Shown in pieces: positions 52,241 through 62,105 of a stretch of 64,000 nucleotides of DNA (positions are counted from its first letter, which is position 1; each line of letters opens with the position of its first letter). This DNA comes from Mycolicibacterium komossense (GTDB lineage Bacteria > Actinomycetota > Actinomycetes > Mycobacteriales > Mycobacteriaceae), in NCBI RefSeq assembly GCF_025822605.1, contig NZ_JACKTY010000045.1, positions 1-64,000 on the forward strand, read 5' to 3'. The notes under the pieces were generated by a model, which was not told the origin of the DNA, did not search any database, and worked only from the letters and a program-made list of their open reading frames with translations. Made by a program: the position numbers and the translations under genes.

Positions 52241-53107
52241 ATGCCGCACACAAAGCGGGCCAGGCCCATCATCGTCGGTGTCGATGGCTCCAAAGAGGCT
52301 ATCGCTGCGGCAATCTGGGCTATCGATGAGGCCCTCGACCGCGATACCTCCCTGCGGCTGGTCTATGTGATCGACGCAGCTGAGACCGACCACCTGGAGG
52401 CTGACTACCGTCGGGCACGCCTGGCCTTGCACGAGGCGCGGGTCGCCGTCGAGGCGACCGGGCGGCCGGTTCAGGTCCGTTCCGCGATCGTCCGTGGTGA
52501 TCCCGTCGAAATGCTGGTCGAGGCCTCGCGGGATGCACCGCTGGTGTGTCTGGGAGCCACCGGGATGCGAAACTCGGCTCCCAATGGCGACGGTGCCACG
52601 GGAGCCACCATCGCCGAGGCGGCATTCGGTCCTGTCGCCATCGTGCGGCGCGGCCACATCCCCAGCGACAAATGGGTGCTGGCGGTGCTCGACGAGTCGC
52701 CGGTATCCCAGGGGGTGCTGAGAACAGCCCTGGACGAGGCGCGGCGCCGCCAATCGCCCCTATTGGTGCTGACCTCGTGGCAGACACAGGACTTGGGACT
52801 CCGGGCTGGCGGCACCGATTTTCGTGCCGAGCTCGACCGACTTCTCGATAACTCTGACCGCAACGCCACCGATGTCCGGGTCAGCGCAGAACGGCTCTCC
52901 CCGAATTTGACCTACCTGCTCGCACAGACCGTCGACATCGACCAACTGGTGATCGTCGGAAGGAACAATCCGGAGCTGATCACAGAACTGATTGGGCCAC
53001 AAGCACGTTCGCTTCTCGGACACACTGATTGCTCGGTGATGGTGTTCCGGGATGATCCGAATGCGGAATCGGAGAACAGTGCGTACACGGTGGTTCGGGC
53101 ACGGTAG
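52241..53107 (+). CDS. Tandem universal stress protein (second domain degenerate)
   Basis: A 288-residue double USP. The first domain opens PIIVGVDGSKEAIAAAIWAI and carries GATGMRNSAPN; the second ends VGRNNPELITELIG without the ATP motif. The ATG at 52241 has AAGGA about 13 nt upstream; a TTG at 52229 is the alternative. It is probably in one message with the USP at 51256. Confidence 0.85.
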   Translation: MPHTKRARPIIVGVDGSKEAIAAAIWAIDEALDRDTSLRLVYVIDAAETDHLEADYRRARLALHEARVAVEATGRPVQVRSAIVRGDPVEMLVEASRDAPLVCLGATGMRNSAPNGDGATGATIAEAAFGPVAIVRRGHIPSDKWVLAVLDESPVSQGVLRTALDEARRRQSPLLVLTSWQTQDLGLRAGGTDFRAELDRLLDNSDRNATDVRVSAERLSPNLTYLLAQTVDIDQLVIVGRNNPELITELIGPQARSLLGHTDCSVMVFRDDPNAESENSAYTVVRAR

Positions 53108-53161
53108 TTCGCCGCCGGCGTGGGCGACGCAGTCTTCCGTTCCGATGGAGCGCCGTCTTCG

Positions 53162-54859
53162 TCAGCGGATGGCCAACGTCGCGACCCACCGGACATGCGT
53201 GCCCCCGCCGGCTACGCCGCTGATGTCGCAGCTACCACCGACCAAGTGGGCGCGATGCTCGAAGTTGGCCAGTCCGCTGCGACGTTGGTTGGCCGGGTCG
53301 ATTCCGCAGCCGTCGTCGGTGATATCGATGGTGAGTTCGTCGGCGACATCGATCTCCACCGTGAGATGTTCGGCGCCGGAATGCCGAACGGCGTTGCTGA
53401 CCGCCTCGATGACGACGGCGGTGGCGTGCTCGGCGAGTTCGTCGCTGACGACGGTCAAGGGACCCGACATCCGTACCGTCGTCTTGATATCGCGGTCATC
53501 GGTGAGCTCGGCGATCCCGTTCTGAACCTGTCGGCGAAACCCGCCCGCCGCCTCCGTCCGGGACTGCAAACTGAAGATCGTCGTCCTGATCTCCTCGATG
53601 GTGGCCTGGAGGTCATCGACAGTGCGGTTGAGACGGTGGTTGATCTCGACGGACCGGGATCGGGCAATTGTGCCTTGCAGGTCCATCCCGGCGGCGAAGA
53701 GCCGCTGGATGACGTGGTCGTGCAGATCGTGCGCGATACGCTCCCGGTCGGCGATCAGCGACAGCTCTCTTGTCTGTTCCTGACTTTCGGTCAACGTGAG
53801 GGCAACCGCCGCATGATCGGCGAAGTCGCTCATCATTTCCAGATGGCTGGGGTCGAACGGTGAATCGCTCTCGTTCCTGGCGACGGCGAGCACGCCCAGA
53901 ACCGATTGTCGGGCGCGCAGCGGGATCACGATCGCATGCCGCCGGCCGACGTCGCTGAACGACTGAATCGGGTGCTGGAACGATTCGGTGATCAGCGGCA
54001 CGCCGGAGCGGAACACCCCGCCGGTCGTGGAGCCCTCCACTGGCACCTCCTGCCCCAGCAGCCGGTCGGCCAGCGGTCCCACTGCGGTGGAGATCACCAA
54101 TGTCTGGACCTCGTCGGCGGGCAGCTCGGTATCGGTGGGGACCAAGACGATGGCCTGATCCGCGTCGGTCAGTTCACGAACGCGTTCGGCGATCATCTGC
54201 ATCGGATTGGCTCCCCGGTGGTGCTCAGACACCAACGCGGTGGTGATGGCCCGGCTCGCCTCCATCCACTTGGCCGTTGCGCGCATCCGGTCGAACAGTC
54301 GGGCGTTGTCGATGGCGACAGCCGCAGCGGACGCCAACGCCCGGGCAACATTCTCGTCGGATTCGCTGAACGTCGACCGTGTCTTCGGCTCGCTGAGATA
54401 CAGGCTGCCGAAAAGATTGTGGCGGATCGTGATCGGCACCCCCAGGAAGGTGCGCATGGGCGGGTGGTGTTCTGGAAAACCGACGGCGGCCGGGTGCGCC
54501 GCCAGGTCGTCGAGGCGCAACGGCTCGGGGTTGTCGAGCAGCACCCCGAGGACACCCTTTCCCACCGGGAGGTGACCGATTCGATCCGCGGTGGCCTTAT
54601 CGATGCCAGAATGCAGAAACGAGGCCAGTGCACCGTCGGGACCCAGCACGCCCAACGCGCCGTATCGTGCGCCGGTCAGTTCGATCGCCGCGGTCACGAT
54701 GCGTCGAAGGGTGGCATCGAGGTCCAAATCTGACGCAAGCCCGACGATAACCCGAAGCAGTCGCCCCATCTGGTCGCGGGCGTGGAGCAACTCATCGAGT
54801 TGCTCGGGCATGCTGCTCACCAGCGCGGCAAACGCTGCATCACGCTCGTCGCTATCCAC
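53162..54859 (-). CDS. DosS-family sensor histidine kinase, second paralog
   Basis: A 565-residue kinase with the DosS architecture: GAF-A (about 40-190) with HHPPMRTFLG (H132, the proximal-heme position), Tyr in GSLYLSE (Y154) and Gly at the DosS-E87 position (YGALGV); GAF-B; and a histidine kinase core with H380 in RIAHDLHDHVIQRL. The C-terminus GGGTHVRWVATLAIR replaces the usual LRWSAPL. The GTG at 54859 has an upstream purine tract. No response regulator is adjacent. Confidence 0.87.
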   Translation of the reverse strand: MDSDERDAAFAALVSSMPEQLDELLHARDQMGRLLRVIVGLASDLDLDATLRRIVTAAIELTGARYGALGVLGPDGALASFLHSGIDKATADRIGHLPVGKGVLGVLLDNPEPLRLDDLAAHPAAVGFPEHHPPMRTFLGVPITIRHNLFGSLYLSEPKTRSTFSESDENVARALASAAAVAIDNARLFDRMRATAKWMEASRAITTALVSEHHRGANPMQMIAERVRELTDADQAIVLVPTDTELPADEVQTLVISTAVGPLADRLLGQEVPVEGSTTGGVFRSGVPLITESFQHPIQSFSDVGRRHAIVIPLRARQSVLGVLAVARNESDSPFDPSHLEMMSDFADHAAVALTLTESQEQTRELSLIADRERIAHDLHDHVIQRLFAAGMDLQGTIARSRSVEINHRLNRTVDDLQATIEEIRTTIFSLQSRTEAAGGFRRQVQNGIAELTDDRDIKTTVRMSGPLTVVSDELAEHATAVVIEAVSNAVRHSGAEHLTVEIDVADELTIDITDDGCGIDPANQRRSGLANFEHRAHLVGGSCDISGVAGGGTHVRWVATLAIR

Positions 54860-54945
54860 GCTCCCGACCCTTCGCCTCCGTTCGTGGAGACCAGGTGAGT
54901 CTAGGCCCGAACTGCCCGTTATCGCCAGTGACCAGGGAATATCGC

Positions 54946-54969
54946 CTGTCGGGCGGCTTCGCCCGACAG
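54946..54969 (-). terminator. Hairpin just after the nitroreductase stop
   Basis: CTGTCGGGC and GCCCGACAG form a perfect 9-bp stem with a 6-nt loop, 1 nt beyond the stop codon of the nitroreductase. There is no T-run, as is usual for mycobacteria. It may end the nitroreductase message or stabilise its 3' end. Confidence 0.5.
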
Positions 54970-54970
54970 C

Positions 54971-55966
54971 TCACCGCCTGGAGTGCGCCGGTCGCCAGGT
55001 GAGCACCTCATCGAGCGGTCGCCGAGGTGTGGGCGGCGGAGCGGTGTCGGTCGCCGGGACGACGCCGACCCTGATCACCACCTGGGGCAGGGCGCGTCCG
55101 GTCAGCTCGCGCAGGATGTCGCAGCTGGCCTCGAGCTCGGTCATATGAGTCAGGGGACACGTCGCAAGCCCCGCCATCGTCGCTTCCAGCAGGGTCATCG
55201 ATAGCGCTTGGCCACACGCGAGGATGTCGCGGCGGGTGTCGTCCAGTGCTGACAGCACCAAGACCTTGGAGGTGTCTTCTGCTACCTGTGATCGTCTTTC
55301 GCGATGATGGGTCACGGGAAAGTTGCGGCCGATATCGACCCGGTCGCTTTCGGCTGCGGAGATCAGCGAGCTCTGCGGTATGCCGTCAGAGGAACCGAAC
55401 GGTCCTGTCCACCAAGATAATTCGGAGTGATAGGAGGAGTCGTAGAGTCTCAACGACTCCGTCAGCTGCGATGCTTCCGCCAACCGTGGACGAGCGTTGA
55501 CCGGCAGGACATCCAGCTGCGCGAGGTCGTCGCCGACGCCGTGGCGCAGGAGCACTTCGACAGCATCCCAGCCGGACGGTGCTTCGAAAGGCAGCCGATC
55601 GGTGCGGCGCGCCATGATCGCCTCGGCCCGCAGGCGGTGGGCGTCGGTGACGAACGACATCGGCGAGAAATCGACCGACGCCAGGTGGGTGTGGTCGTTC
55701 GGGTTGGGGTAGTAGTCGACGTGCGACGCCCAACCGGTCGCGGCCATGGCCACGGTGAGGTGGTCGAGGACCGCACCGCAACTGAGGAGTGCTTGCCGGC
55801 CGGACGAATCAGTGTCGACCAGACGGTCGCGATCGAGGAAGAGCTGCAGTGAGTCCGCGTCGTCGACGAATCGCCACGGCTGGCTGTTGTGAATCGACGG
55901 CGCCCGGCACGCGCGGTGCACTGCTTCGGCGACAACATCGTGTGACACCACTGTTCTGGACGTCAT
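54971..55966 (-). CDS. Acg-type nitroreductase family protein
   Basis: A 331-residue protein, paralog of the one at 7601: HRACRAPSIHNSQPWRF, SGRQALLSCGAVLDHLTVAM, and FPMSFVTDAHR-like motifs. It probably binds FMN; lid-bearing family members have no proven nitro-reducing activity. The ATG at 55966 has AAGGAGGAG. DosR-box-like sites lie upstream and are shared with the divergent APH/ATPase fusion. Confidence 0.87.
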   Translation of the reverse strand: MTSRTVVSHDVVAEAVHRACRAPSIHNSQPWRFVDDADSLQLFLDRDRLVDTDSSGRQALLSCGAVLDHLTVAMAATGWASHVDYYPNPNDHTHLASVDFSPMSFVTDAHRLRAEAIMARRTDRLPFEAPSGWDAVEVLLRHGVGDDLAQLDVLPVNARPRLAEASQLTESLRLYDSSYHSELSWWTGPFGSSDGIPQSSLISAAESDRVDIGRNFPVTHHRERRSQVAEDTSKVLVLSALDDTRRDILACGQALSMTLLEATMAGLATCPLTHMTELEASCDILRELTGRALPQVVIRVGVVPATDTAPPPTPRRPLDEVLTWRPAHSRR

Positions 55967-56017
55967 AGCTCCTCCTTGTGTGCTCTCCACTATCAGGTCC
56001 GTCTGGAATTCATCACC

Positions 56018-56074
56018 AGGGTCTTTGGGCCCAGATGGTGCAGGACCTCTGGCGCCCGTGAAGGGCCTCAGGAC
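56018..56074. promoter_or_regulatory. DosR-box-like sites between nitroreductase and kinase-fusion gene
   Basis: GGGTCTTTGGGCCC (56019-56032) matches the GGGaCTTTnGGCCC form. Two weaker sites follow, GGACCTCTGGCGCC (56043) and GGGCCTCAGGAC (56063). They lie in the divergent promoter region. Confidence 0.6.
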
Positions 56075-56112
56075 GCTAGCTGTGAGGCGCCTGCGCAGGC
56101 AACGATCAGCAC

Positions 56113-57612
56113 ATGAACTCAGCACCGGTGGCGGGCGCGCCGCCTGACGCCGCTGAGTGCGGGGTCTTGGCGGCTCCCGAAATCTGCGAAACCCACACCG
56201 GCATAGTAGTTTTGATCGGCAATCGGGCCTACAAAGCGAAGAAATCCGTCGTGACCGATTTCCTCGACTTTCGTTCGGTCCAGGCCCGGGAAGAGGCCTG
56301 TGAGCGTGAAGTCCGGCTCAACAACAGGCTGGCCGCCGGTAGTTATCTGGGCGTCGCACATCTCACCGGTCTGGTCGGTGGCGAGTCGGAACCTGTGGTC
56401 GTGATGCGGCGCTACCCAGATGAGATCCGACTGGCGTCGATGGTGCGGCGCGGTGAAGCCGTGCAACAGCACCTCTCGGCGATCGCCGAGAGGCTTGCCC
56501 GCTTCCATGCGGAGGCGACCCGATCTCGTCAGATCGACATGTGCGCCAGAATCCCGGCGACCAGGCAGCGCTGGCAGGAGAACCTCGACGTGCTGCGCCA
56601 GCACGTCGCCGGCGTCTTGGACGCCGCGGCGGTCTCCGAGACACAGCGCTTGGCACTGCAGTTCATCAAGGCTCGGGCGGTGCTGTTCGAACGCCGCATT
56701 GCCGAGCGGCGAATCATCGACGGACACGGCGACCTGATTGCCGACGATATCTTCTGTCTTCCAGATGGACCCGTCCTGCTGGACTGCCTGGAGTTCGATG
56801 ATCGCCTGCGCTACGTCGACAGCCTGGACGACGCCTGCTTCCTAGCAATGGATCTGGAGTTCCTTGGGCGCCCTGATCTCGGCGAGTTCCTCATCGAGGA
56901 GTATCGACGACTGGTCGGTGACCCGGCGCCACCAGCCTTAGCCCACTTCTTCATCGCCTACCGCGCCGTCGTGCGCGCCAAGGTCGACTGCATCAGGACA
57001 GTTCAGGGTGATGCCGAGGCTGCAACGGATGCGCGTCGGCACCTCGAATTGGCGCGCAAACACCTTCGCGCGGGAACCATTCGGCTGATTCTGGTGGGTG
57101 GAGGTCCCGGCAGCGGCAAGACCACCCTGGCGCGGGGCCTGGGGGAATACTTGTCCGCGCAGGTGATCTCCAGTGACGACGTTCGCCGTGAGATGCAAGA
57201 GGCAGGCGAAATCGACGGTGCGCCCGGCGAGTACAACACCGGTCTCTATCGCAACGACAAGATCGACGCTGTCTATGCGGCGATGCTGCGCAGAGCCCGT
57301 CCACTGCTCGCCGGAGGACAATCGGTGGTCTTGGACGGGACGTGGCGCGACTCCCGGCAGCGTGTCAAAGCCAGGGAACTCGCGCGCGAAGAGAGCTGTC
57401 CGACAGTGGAATTAGCATGCGCGGTGCCGCTGGATGTCGCGGTGGCGCGCATCGCGCAACGCCTTTCCGGCACCTCCGACGCCACCCCGGAGATCGCCGC
57501 GGCCATGGCCGATGAGCACCACACGTGGGCAGAAGCCCATCTCATCGACACCAGCGGCCCCTTCGTGGAATCGCTGGCAGATGCGCAGGAAATGTGCTGT
57601 CTCGCCACCTAA
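56113..57612 (+). CDS. APH-like/AAA kinase fusion (Rv2004c-like)
   Basis: A 499-residue fusion, the same length as the DosR-regulated Rv2004c. The N-terminal domain resembles aminoglycoside phosphotransferases (IIDGHGDLIADDIFCL, then LLDCLEFDDRLRYVD). The C-terminal domain has a P-loop LVGGGPGSGKTTLARGL near residue 335 and a nucleotide/shikimate-kinase-like pattern. Its substrate is unknown. DosR-box-like sites precede it. The start ATG is at the beginning of the family. Confidence 0.82.
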   Translation: MNSAPVAGAPPDAAECGVLAAPEICETHTGIVVLIGNRAYKAKKSVVTDFLDFRSVQAREEACEREVRLNNRLAAGSYLGVAHLTGLVGGESEPVVVMRRYPDEIRLASMVRRGEAVQQHLSAIAERLARFHAEATRSRQIDMCARIPATRQRWQENLDVLRQHVAGVLDAAAVSETQRLALQFIKARAVLFERRIAERRIIDGHGDLIADDIFCLPDGPVLLDCLEFDDRLRYVDSLDDACFLAMDLEFLGRPDLGEFLIEEYRRLVGDPAPPALAHFFIAYRAVVRAKVDCIRTVQGDAEAATDARRHLELARKHLRAGTIRLILVGGGPGSGKTTLARGLGEYLSAQVISSDDVRREMQEAGEIDGAPGEYNTGLYRNDKIDAVYAAMLRRARPLLAGGQSVVLDGTWRDSRQRVKARELAREESCPTVELACAVPLDVAVARIAQRLSGTSDATPEIAAAMADEHHTWAEAHLIDTSGPFVESLADAQEMCCLAT

Positions 57613-57722
57613 ACCCCGCACATCGGCTTCGGCGACACCGGCGCCGAGTCTGACCGCGTCGTCTGACCCGCGTTGCATCCATCGGGGTCGACCAGCGTGA
57701 AGGTCCCGCACCAACACTGCGA

Positions 57723-59123
57723 TCAGGATGACAGCAGCAGTAGCCGACCCCGCACTCGCCGGGATTCTTTGCAGGCACGCGTAATCGTGACCAGGTGATC
57801 GATACCGTCCTCGATCCCGCGGGCGATCTCGTCGGCACCCACCGAGCCATCGAAATCACCGATGACCCCGAAGGTGAGTTGATCTCCGTAGCTGGTGATG
57901 GCGATGCCCAGGCGCAGGTGAATCGCGATCGGTGGGATAGGCAGCAGCGAGAGGACCGGGCGCCCCATGACCATCACCTGGTGTCTGGGTCCCGGCACAT
58001 TGGTGGCCACCGTGACGACACCTCTTTGCGGCAACTTGGCCAGCAGCCGAATCAGCCATGCCGTCAACGGGAAAGGAATCAGGTTCGTCGCGAGTATCGC
58101 GGCGCTGCCGGCCTGGGACTGCCCGCTCAGCTTCGACGTCGTCAACCGACGATGCACACAGCGCAATCGCTGTAGCGGGTCGGTTTGTTCGACAGGGAGA
58201 AGAGGAAGCATCACCGACACCCTGTTATCCGGTGTGTGCACGTCCTCGGGAGCTCGTACCGAGACCGGTACCAGCGTCCGGAGTGAGTCACGCCGGATCG
58301 GACGATCGCGGCGCAGCATCGCTTCGCGGAAACTATCGGTGATTGCAGCCAGTGCAACGTCATTGATCGTGACATCGAATCGGTGGCAGATCGACTTGAC
58401 ATCGGCCAGTGACACGGTGGCTGCGCTGAACCGGCGCAGGTCGGTGAGCGGACCCGTGAACTCCTGCGCTGCTGTGGAGAGGATCCCAGCGGCGATCTCG
58501 GTGGCGCCCAGGGCCGCCCGCCGCACCGTTCGGACGGTGTCGAACGACGTATTCCACACGCCACTGAGCCAATTCAGCGCGCCGCGGTCGAGGTGCCGAC
58601 GATCGACATCTCGACCATCGTCTGCGCCATCGGGGAATTCCGTGTTGGTAGCGTTACCGTCACACAGTGCTGCCAGCATCGCGCCGGCAGCCATTCCGTC
58701 GGCCATGCTGTGATGGATCTTCAGAAGCAGTGCCCAACGGTCGCCGCTGAGCCCATCGATGAGCCAGCATTCCCACAGTGGTCTGGCGCGGTCGAGACGA
58801 CGCTCCATCAGCTCGGCCACCAACCGGAACAATGCAGCATCGTCACCCGGCGCTGTTACTGCAACACGACGGGCGTGGCGGTGAATATCAAATCGGTCGT
58901 CGTCAACCCATTCGGGAGCGGTGAGATCCCACGGCTGACACTTCAGCACCTGTGTCCACCGTGGAATACTCTGGGTCCGTTGAGCAATCGTCGACAGGAA
59001 TGCCGCTGAAGCAGGTGGCGGACCTTCGATCACTGCGACCGCACCGATCGCCAGGCTGGCATGCTGATCGGCATCTTCGGCCTCGAGGAATCCGGCGTCA
59101 AGAGCGGAGAGACGTTGATTCAT
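57723..59123 (-). CDS. tgs1: Wax ester synthase/diacylglycerol acyltransferase, Tgs1-type
   Basis: A 466-residue enzyme: active-site HHSMADG (HHxxxDG), early LSALDAGFLEAEDADQHASL, and LPQRGVVTVATNVPGPR, all close to M. tuberculosis Tgs1. It makes triacylglycerol from diacylglycerol and acyl-CoA, a dormancy storage reaction. The ATG at 59123 is preceded by GGAGCC. It is divergent from the Rv3131-like gene, as in M. tuberculosis. A DosR-box-like site lies upstream. Confidence 0.9.
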   Translation of the reverse strand: MNQRLSALDAGFLEAEDADQHASLAIGAVAVIEGPPPASAAFLSTIAQRTQSIPRWTQVLKCQPWDLTAPEWVDDDRFDIHRHARRVAVTAPGDDAALFRLVAELMERRLDRARPLWECWLIDGLSGDRWALLLKIHHSMADGMAAGAMLAALCDGNATNTEFPDGADDGRDVDRRHLDRGALNWLSGVWNTSFDTVRTVRRAALGATEIAAGILSTAAQEFTGPLTDLRRFSAATVSLADVKSICHRFDVTINDVALAAITDSFREAMLRRDRPIRRDSLRTLVPVSVRAPEDVHTPDNRVSVMLPLLPVEQTDPLQRLRCVHRRLTTSKLSGQSQAGSAAILATNLIPFPLTAWLIRLLAKLPQRGVVTVATNVPGPRHQVMVMGRPVLSLLPIPPIAIHLRLGIAITSYGDQLTFGVIGDFDGSVGADEIARGIEDGIDHLVTITRACKESRRVRGRLLLLSS

Positions 59124-59242
59124 GGTGGCTCCGATATCCGTGGTCTGGTCGACGCGGGCACTGAATGGCTGCGGTAACGCCGCCTTCGCCAGGCTACGGC
59201 GGTCCACCCGATTTCGGCATCGAGCGTTCGTCACCGATCCGT

Positions 59243-59256
59243 AGGCACAAAGTCCC
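59243..59256 (-). promoter_or_regulatory. DosR-box-like site upstream of tgs1
   Basis: Read toward tgs1: GGGACTTTGTGCCT, 120 nt before the ATG. Confidence 0.6.
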
Positions 59257-59322
59257 TCGCGTGCATAGCGATTCCGGCCACTGCCCGTCGGGCGGAGTGT
59301 GGAGCAGACTGCCCTTGGCGAA

Positions 59323-59337
59323 GTGACTTCTGGCTCT
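59323..59337 (+). promoter_or_regulatory. Degenerate DosR-box-like site upstream of Rv3131-like gene
   Basis: GTGACTTCTGGCTCT, 65 nt before the ATG, matches the box with three changes. Confidence 0.45.
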
Positions 59338-59401
59338 CGCTCAGCACCACGCTGATGGGGCATTGTCGAGTGAACTGCGAGATACAGAAGGTTGACTTGT
59401 G

Positions 59402-60394
59402 ATGAACGCACACCTGCCAGATGCCGTGACTCTGCGCACCGCGCTGGGTCTGGCCATCCGGGCGCCGTCAGTGCACAACATCCAGCCGTGGCAGTGGCGG
59501 GTCGGCACCGACAGCCTGCACCTGTATGCAGATCCCGCCCGGCGACTCATGTACACCGACCCCGACGGTCGCGACGTGTTGGTCAGCTGCGGTGCAGCGC
59601 TGAACCATTGCGTCGTTGCATTGGCGGCGCTGGGGTGGCGAAGCAAGATCCGGCGGCTCCCGAATCCTGACGAACCGCTTCACCTCGCCGCCATTGAGGT
59701 CTATCCGCACGCGGCGGATGAGGTCGATATCACCCTGGCGGCTGCGATTCCGCGGAGGCGTACCGATCGGCGTATCTTCAGCTCCTGGCCCGTGGCGCAT
59801 GGCGACATCTCGATCATGGGAGTCAGGGCAGCGCGGATGGGCGTAGCGATGCGGCACGTCGAGCCCTCAGTGGATCTGCGTGCTGCTCTGGCTCAGGCGG
59901 TGTGGCAGCATATCGGCGACGCCGGCTACCTTGACGAACTGACCCGATGGAGCGGTCGATATGCCACCGCGACCGGCGTCCCGGCGTTCAACGTGCCGGA
60001 TTCCGGACCGCATTCACCGATTCCGGGTCGGATTTTCGCCGGCACCGCATTTGCACAACCTGCAGAAGCACCGGCCGCCGACGACCACAGTGTCCTGCTA
60101 GCACTCGGCAGTGCTCAAGATGACGACCTCGCCCGGTTACGCGTGGGGGAGGCCACCAGTCTGGTATTGCTGAGTGCCACCGGCCTGGGTTTGGCGAGCT
60201 GCCCCGTGACCGAGCCGCTGGAGGTTCCTAAGGCGCGGGCAGTCATCCGTGCAGATGCATTCGAGGACAGGGAGTTTCCACAGATGCTGCTACGAGTCGG
60301 CTGGGCTCCCATCAACGCGGAGCCGCTGCCGTCAACCCCGCGACTTCCGCTCGATGAGATCGTGGTTCGCCTGGACGGTGCCCGCTTCACCTGA
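59402..60394 (+). CDS. Rv3131-type nitroreductase family protein
   Basis: A 330-residue protein close to M. tuberculosis Rv3131: LRTALGLAIRAPSVHNIQPW, TLAAAIPRRRTDRRIFS, and MLLRVGWAPINAEPLP. FMN binding is likely. It is divergent from tgs1 and DosR-controlled in M. tuberculosis. The preceding GTG at 59399 is an alternative start. It is convergent with the USP at 60405. Confidence 0.88.
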   Translation: MNAHLPDAVTLRTALGLAIRAPSVHNIQPWQWRVGTDSLHLYADPARRLMYTDPDGRDVLVSCGAALNHCVVALAALGWRSKIRRLPNPDEPLHLAAIEVYPHAADEVDITLAAAIPRRRTDRRIFSSWPVAHGDISIMGVRAARMGVAMRHVEPSVDLRAALAQAVWQHIGDAGYLDELTRWSGRYATATGVPAFNVPDSGPHSPIPGRIFAGTAFAQPAEAPAADDHSVLLALGSAQDDDLARLRVGEATSLVLLSATGLGLASCPVTEPLEVPKARAVIRADAFEDREFPQMLLRVGWAPINAEPLPSTPRLPLDEIVVRLDGARFT

Positions 60395-60404
60395 CTGCGC
60401 GCAT

Positions 60405-61244
60405 TCAGCGGACGACAAGAACTGAACACCAATTGTGGGTGTCGCGGCTTTGCCGGTACGGCCCTACGATCTGGGCCGCTCGTTTGACATGGGTATCGCC
60501 GATCACCGCCAGTTGGGCGGCGAGCTCGTCATGATCGCGGAGGAACCCGGCCACGTCATCGTCACATGCCACCGGATAGATGTGCAGGTGCGGGTACTGC
60601 TTTCGCCACGACGCGACTCGCCGCTCGAGCTCATATCCGTCGATTCCACATGGTTCGGACGGCGCGACGCCAAGGGCAAGCACAGGTGCCCGGAGCAGAC
60701 AGGCGGCCTCCAGCGCCCACGTGGCCACCGTGTTGCCGGCGCGGCTGCTATCGACGACTGTGACGATCCATTCTGACTCCAAGGTCGGTAGATCATTGTC
60801 CAGTCGGATGACAGCGACGGGGCAGTGCGCCTGCTGGGCCACAGTGGTGGCAGTCGATCCGAGGGTTCGCTCGCAGAAGGGTGTGACGCCGACCGAGCCG
60901 ACGCAGACCATCGTCGCCGAGGCTGATTCGGTGAGTAACATCGCATCGGTTTCGCCCCAGAGGATTTCGGTGTCGACCGCGATCAGCTTGCCGGTGGCAT
61001 GCACAGCGGCGGAGGCGACGCGCAGGGCGGTTCTCCCGAATTCGGTCTCGGGCCAGTCGGCCGCCAAGTCGCTGGGATCCTCGTCCAGATCAGTGTCCTC
61101 CTCATCGACGGTGACGACGTGCACCAGCCGCAGCGGAACACCTCGGTCCACCGCAAAGTCCGCGGCCCATACGGCAGCATTGATGGCGGCTTGTGAGCCA
61201 TCGATCCCGACCACAATAGGTGCTTCCGATTGGGTTGAGTTCAT
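60405..61244 (-). CDS. Tandem universal stress protein
   Basis: A 279-residue double USP; domain 1 has GSVGVTPFCERTLGS, domain 2 ends IVGPYRQSRDTHNWC without the ATP motif. AAGGG lies upstream of the ATG at 61244. The DosR-box-like site GGGACCAACGACCC lies about 77 nt upstream. In M. tuberculosis Rv3131 lies next to devS; here this USP occupies that place. Confidence 0.87.
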   Translation of the reverse strand: MNSTQSEAPIVVGIDGSQAAINAAVWAADFAVDRGVPLRLVHVVTVDEEDTDLDEDPSDLAADWPETEFGRTALRVASAAVHATGKLIAVDTEILWGETDAMLLTESASATMVCVGSVGVTPFCERTLGSTATTVAQQAHCPVAVIRLDNDLPTLESEWIVTVVDSSRAGNTVATWALEAACLLRAPVLALGVAPSEPCGIDGYELERRVASWRKQYPHLHIYPVACDDDVAGFLRDHDELAAQLAVIGDTHVKRAAQIVGPYRQSRDTHNWCSVLVVR

Positions 61245-61320
61245 GGCGGTTTCCCTTCCCCGGCAGGTCGTTACGAGCTGTCTCGCCGGGACGCTACGTC
61301 GGGTCCAGTGCTGCGGGCTG

Positions 61321-61334
61321 GGGTCGTTGGTCCC
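61321..61334 (-). promoter_or_regulatory. DosR-box-like site upstream of USP
   Basis: GGGACCAACGACCC read toward the USP, identical to the site at 34889. Confidence 0.65.
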
Positions 61335-61402
61335 TCGTCGGTCCGCGAACGTCACCGGACTTCGCCGCCGAGTGTCTTGATGACTTCAGCCTTTCTGCCT
61401 TG

Positions 61403-61416
61403 GTGTCTTTCGGCCC
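61403..61416 (+). promoter_or_regulatory. DosR-box-like site upstream of Rv1733c-like gene
   Basis: GTGTCTTTCGGCCC, about 86 nt before the ATG; two changes from the common form. Confidence 0.45.
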
Positions 61417-61502
61417 TCGGCTGTCGAGACCTCAGTAGGCAAGCATGAGGGATGAGCTAATACCGCACCCGTTTGCGGGGCTGCTTTTTGAGGAGTGGTG
61501 TG

Positions 61503-62093
61503 ATGGAGTTCTTCACCCTTGACTGGGGTCGCAGTTGGCTGGCGCGGCTGTTCGGGCGAAATGCTTTGGTACGGAACAGTGATCGATTGGAGGCACTGAT
61601 CATCGCTCTGGCAGTGGTGGCGGTCATAGTGGCCATTCCGGTGGCGGCGGGGTTCGGGACGTCGGTGAAGGAGAGCAGGTCAACCGCGTACGCGCAGCAG
61701 GCGCTGAGCCGGCACCGGGTGACCGCGACGGCACTGGAGAACGCGGAATTGCACGCGCAGATCTATACCCAGACCTTCAGCGTGCAGGCGCGGTGGGCGG
61801 CAGCAGGTGCAATCCATGTTGGCAACATCCCTGCCCCGGAGATGGTCCACGTCGGTGATCGGCTGGTGATCTGGACCGACGACAGCGGAAACTACGCAAA
61901 GAATCCGATCGATCCTCGTCAGGCGGTGGCCGACGCGATTGGCTGGGCCGCCTTCACCTGGATGTCGTTTACCGCGATCCTGGCCATCGCTGTCTACGGC
62001 CTGCGCCGAAACCTCCGACACACCCGTTTTTCCCAATGGGACCGAGAACTCGATGCCCTGGTCGGCGACGGTGGCGGCCGCACCAGTCACTAG
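61503..62093 (+). CDS. Rv1733c-like two-helix membrane protein
   Basis: A 196-residue membrane protein matching the DosR-regulated Rv1733c: LFGRNALVRNSDRLEALIIA, helix 1, then SRSTAYAQQALSRHRVTATA, an extracytoplasmic middle and a second helix near the C-terminus. Its function is unknown; the M. tuberculosis homolog is a T-cell antigen. GAGGAG lies upstream of the ATG. It is convergent with dosR. Confidence 0.8.
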   Translation: MEFFTLDWGRSWLARLFGRNALVRNSDRLEALIIALAVVAVIVAIPVAAGFGTSVKESRSTAYAQQALSRHRVTATALENAELHAQIYTQTFSVQARWAAAGAIHVGNIPAPEMVHVGDRLVIWTDDSGNYAKNPIDPRQAVADAIGWAAFTWMSFTAILAIAVYGLRRNLRHTRFSQWDRELDALVGDGGGRTSH

Positions 62094-62105
62094 CTGTTAC
62101 GTCTA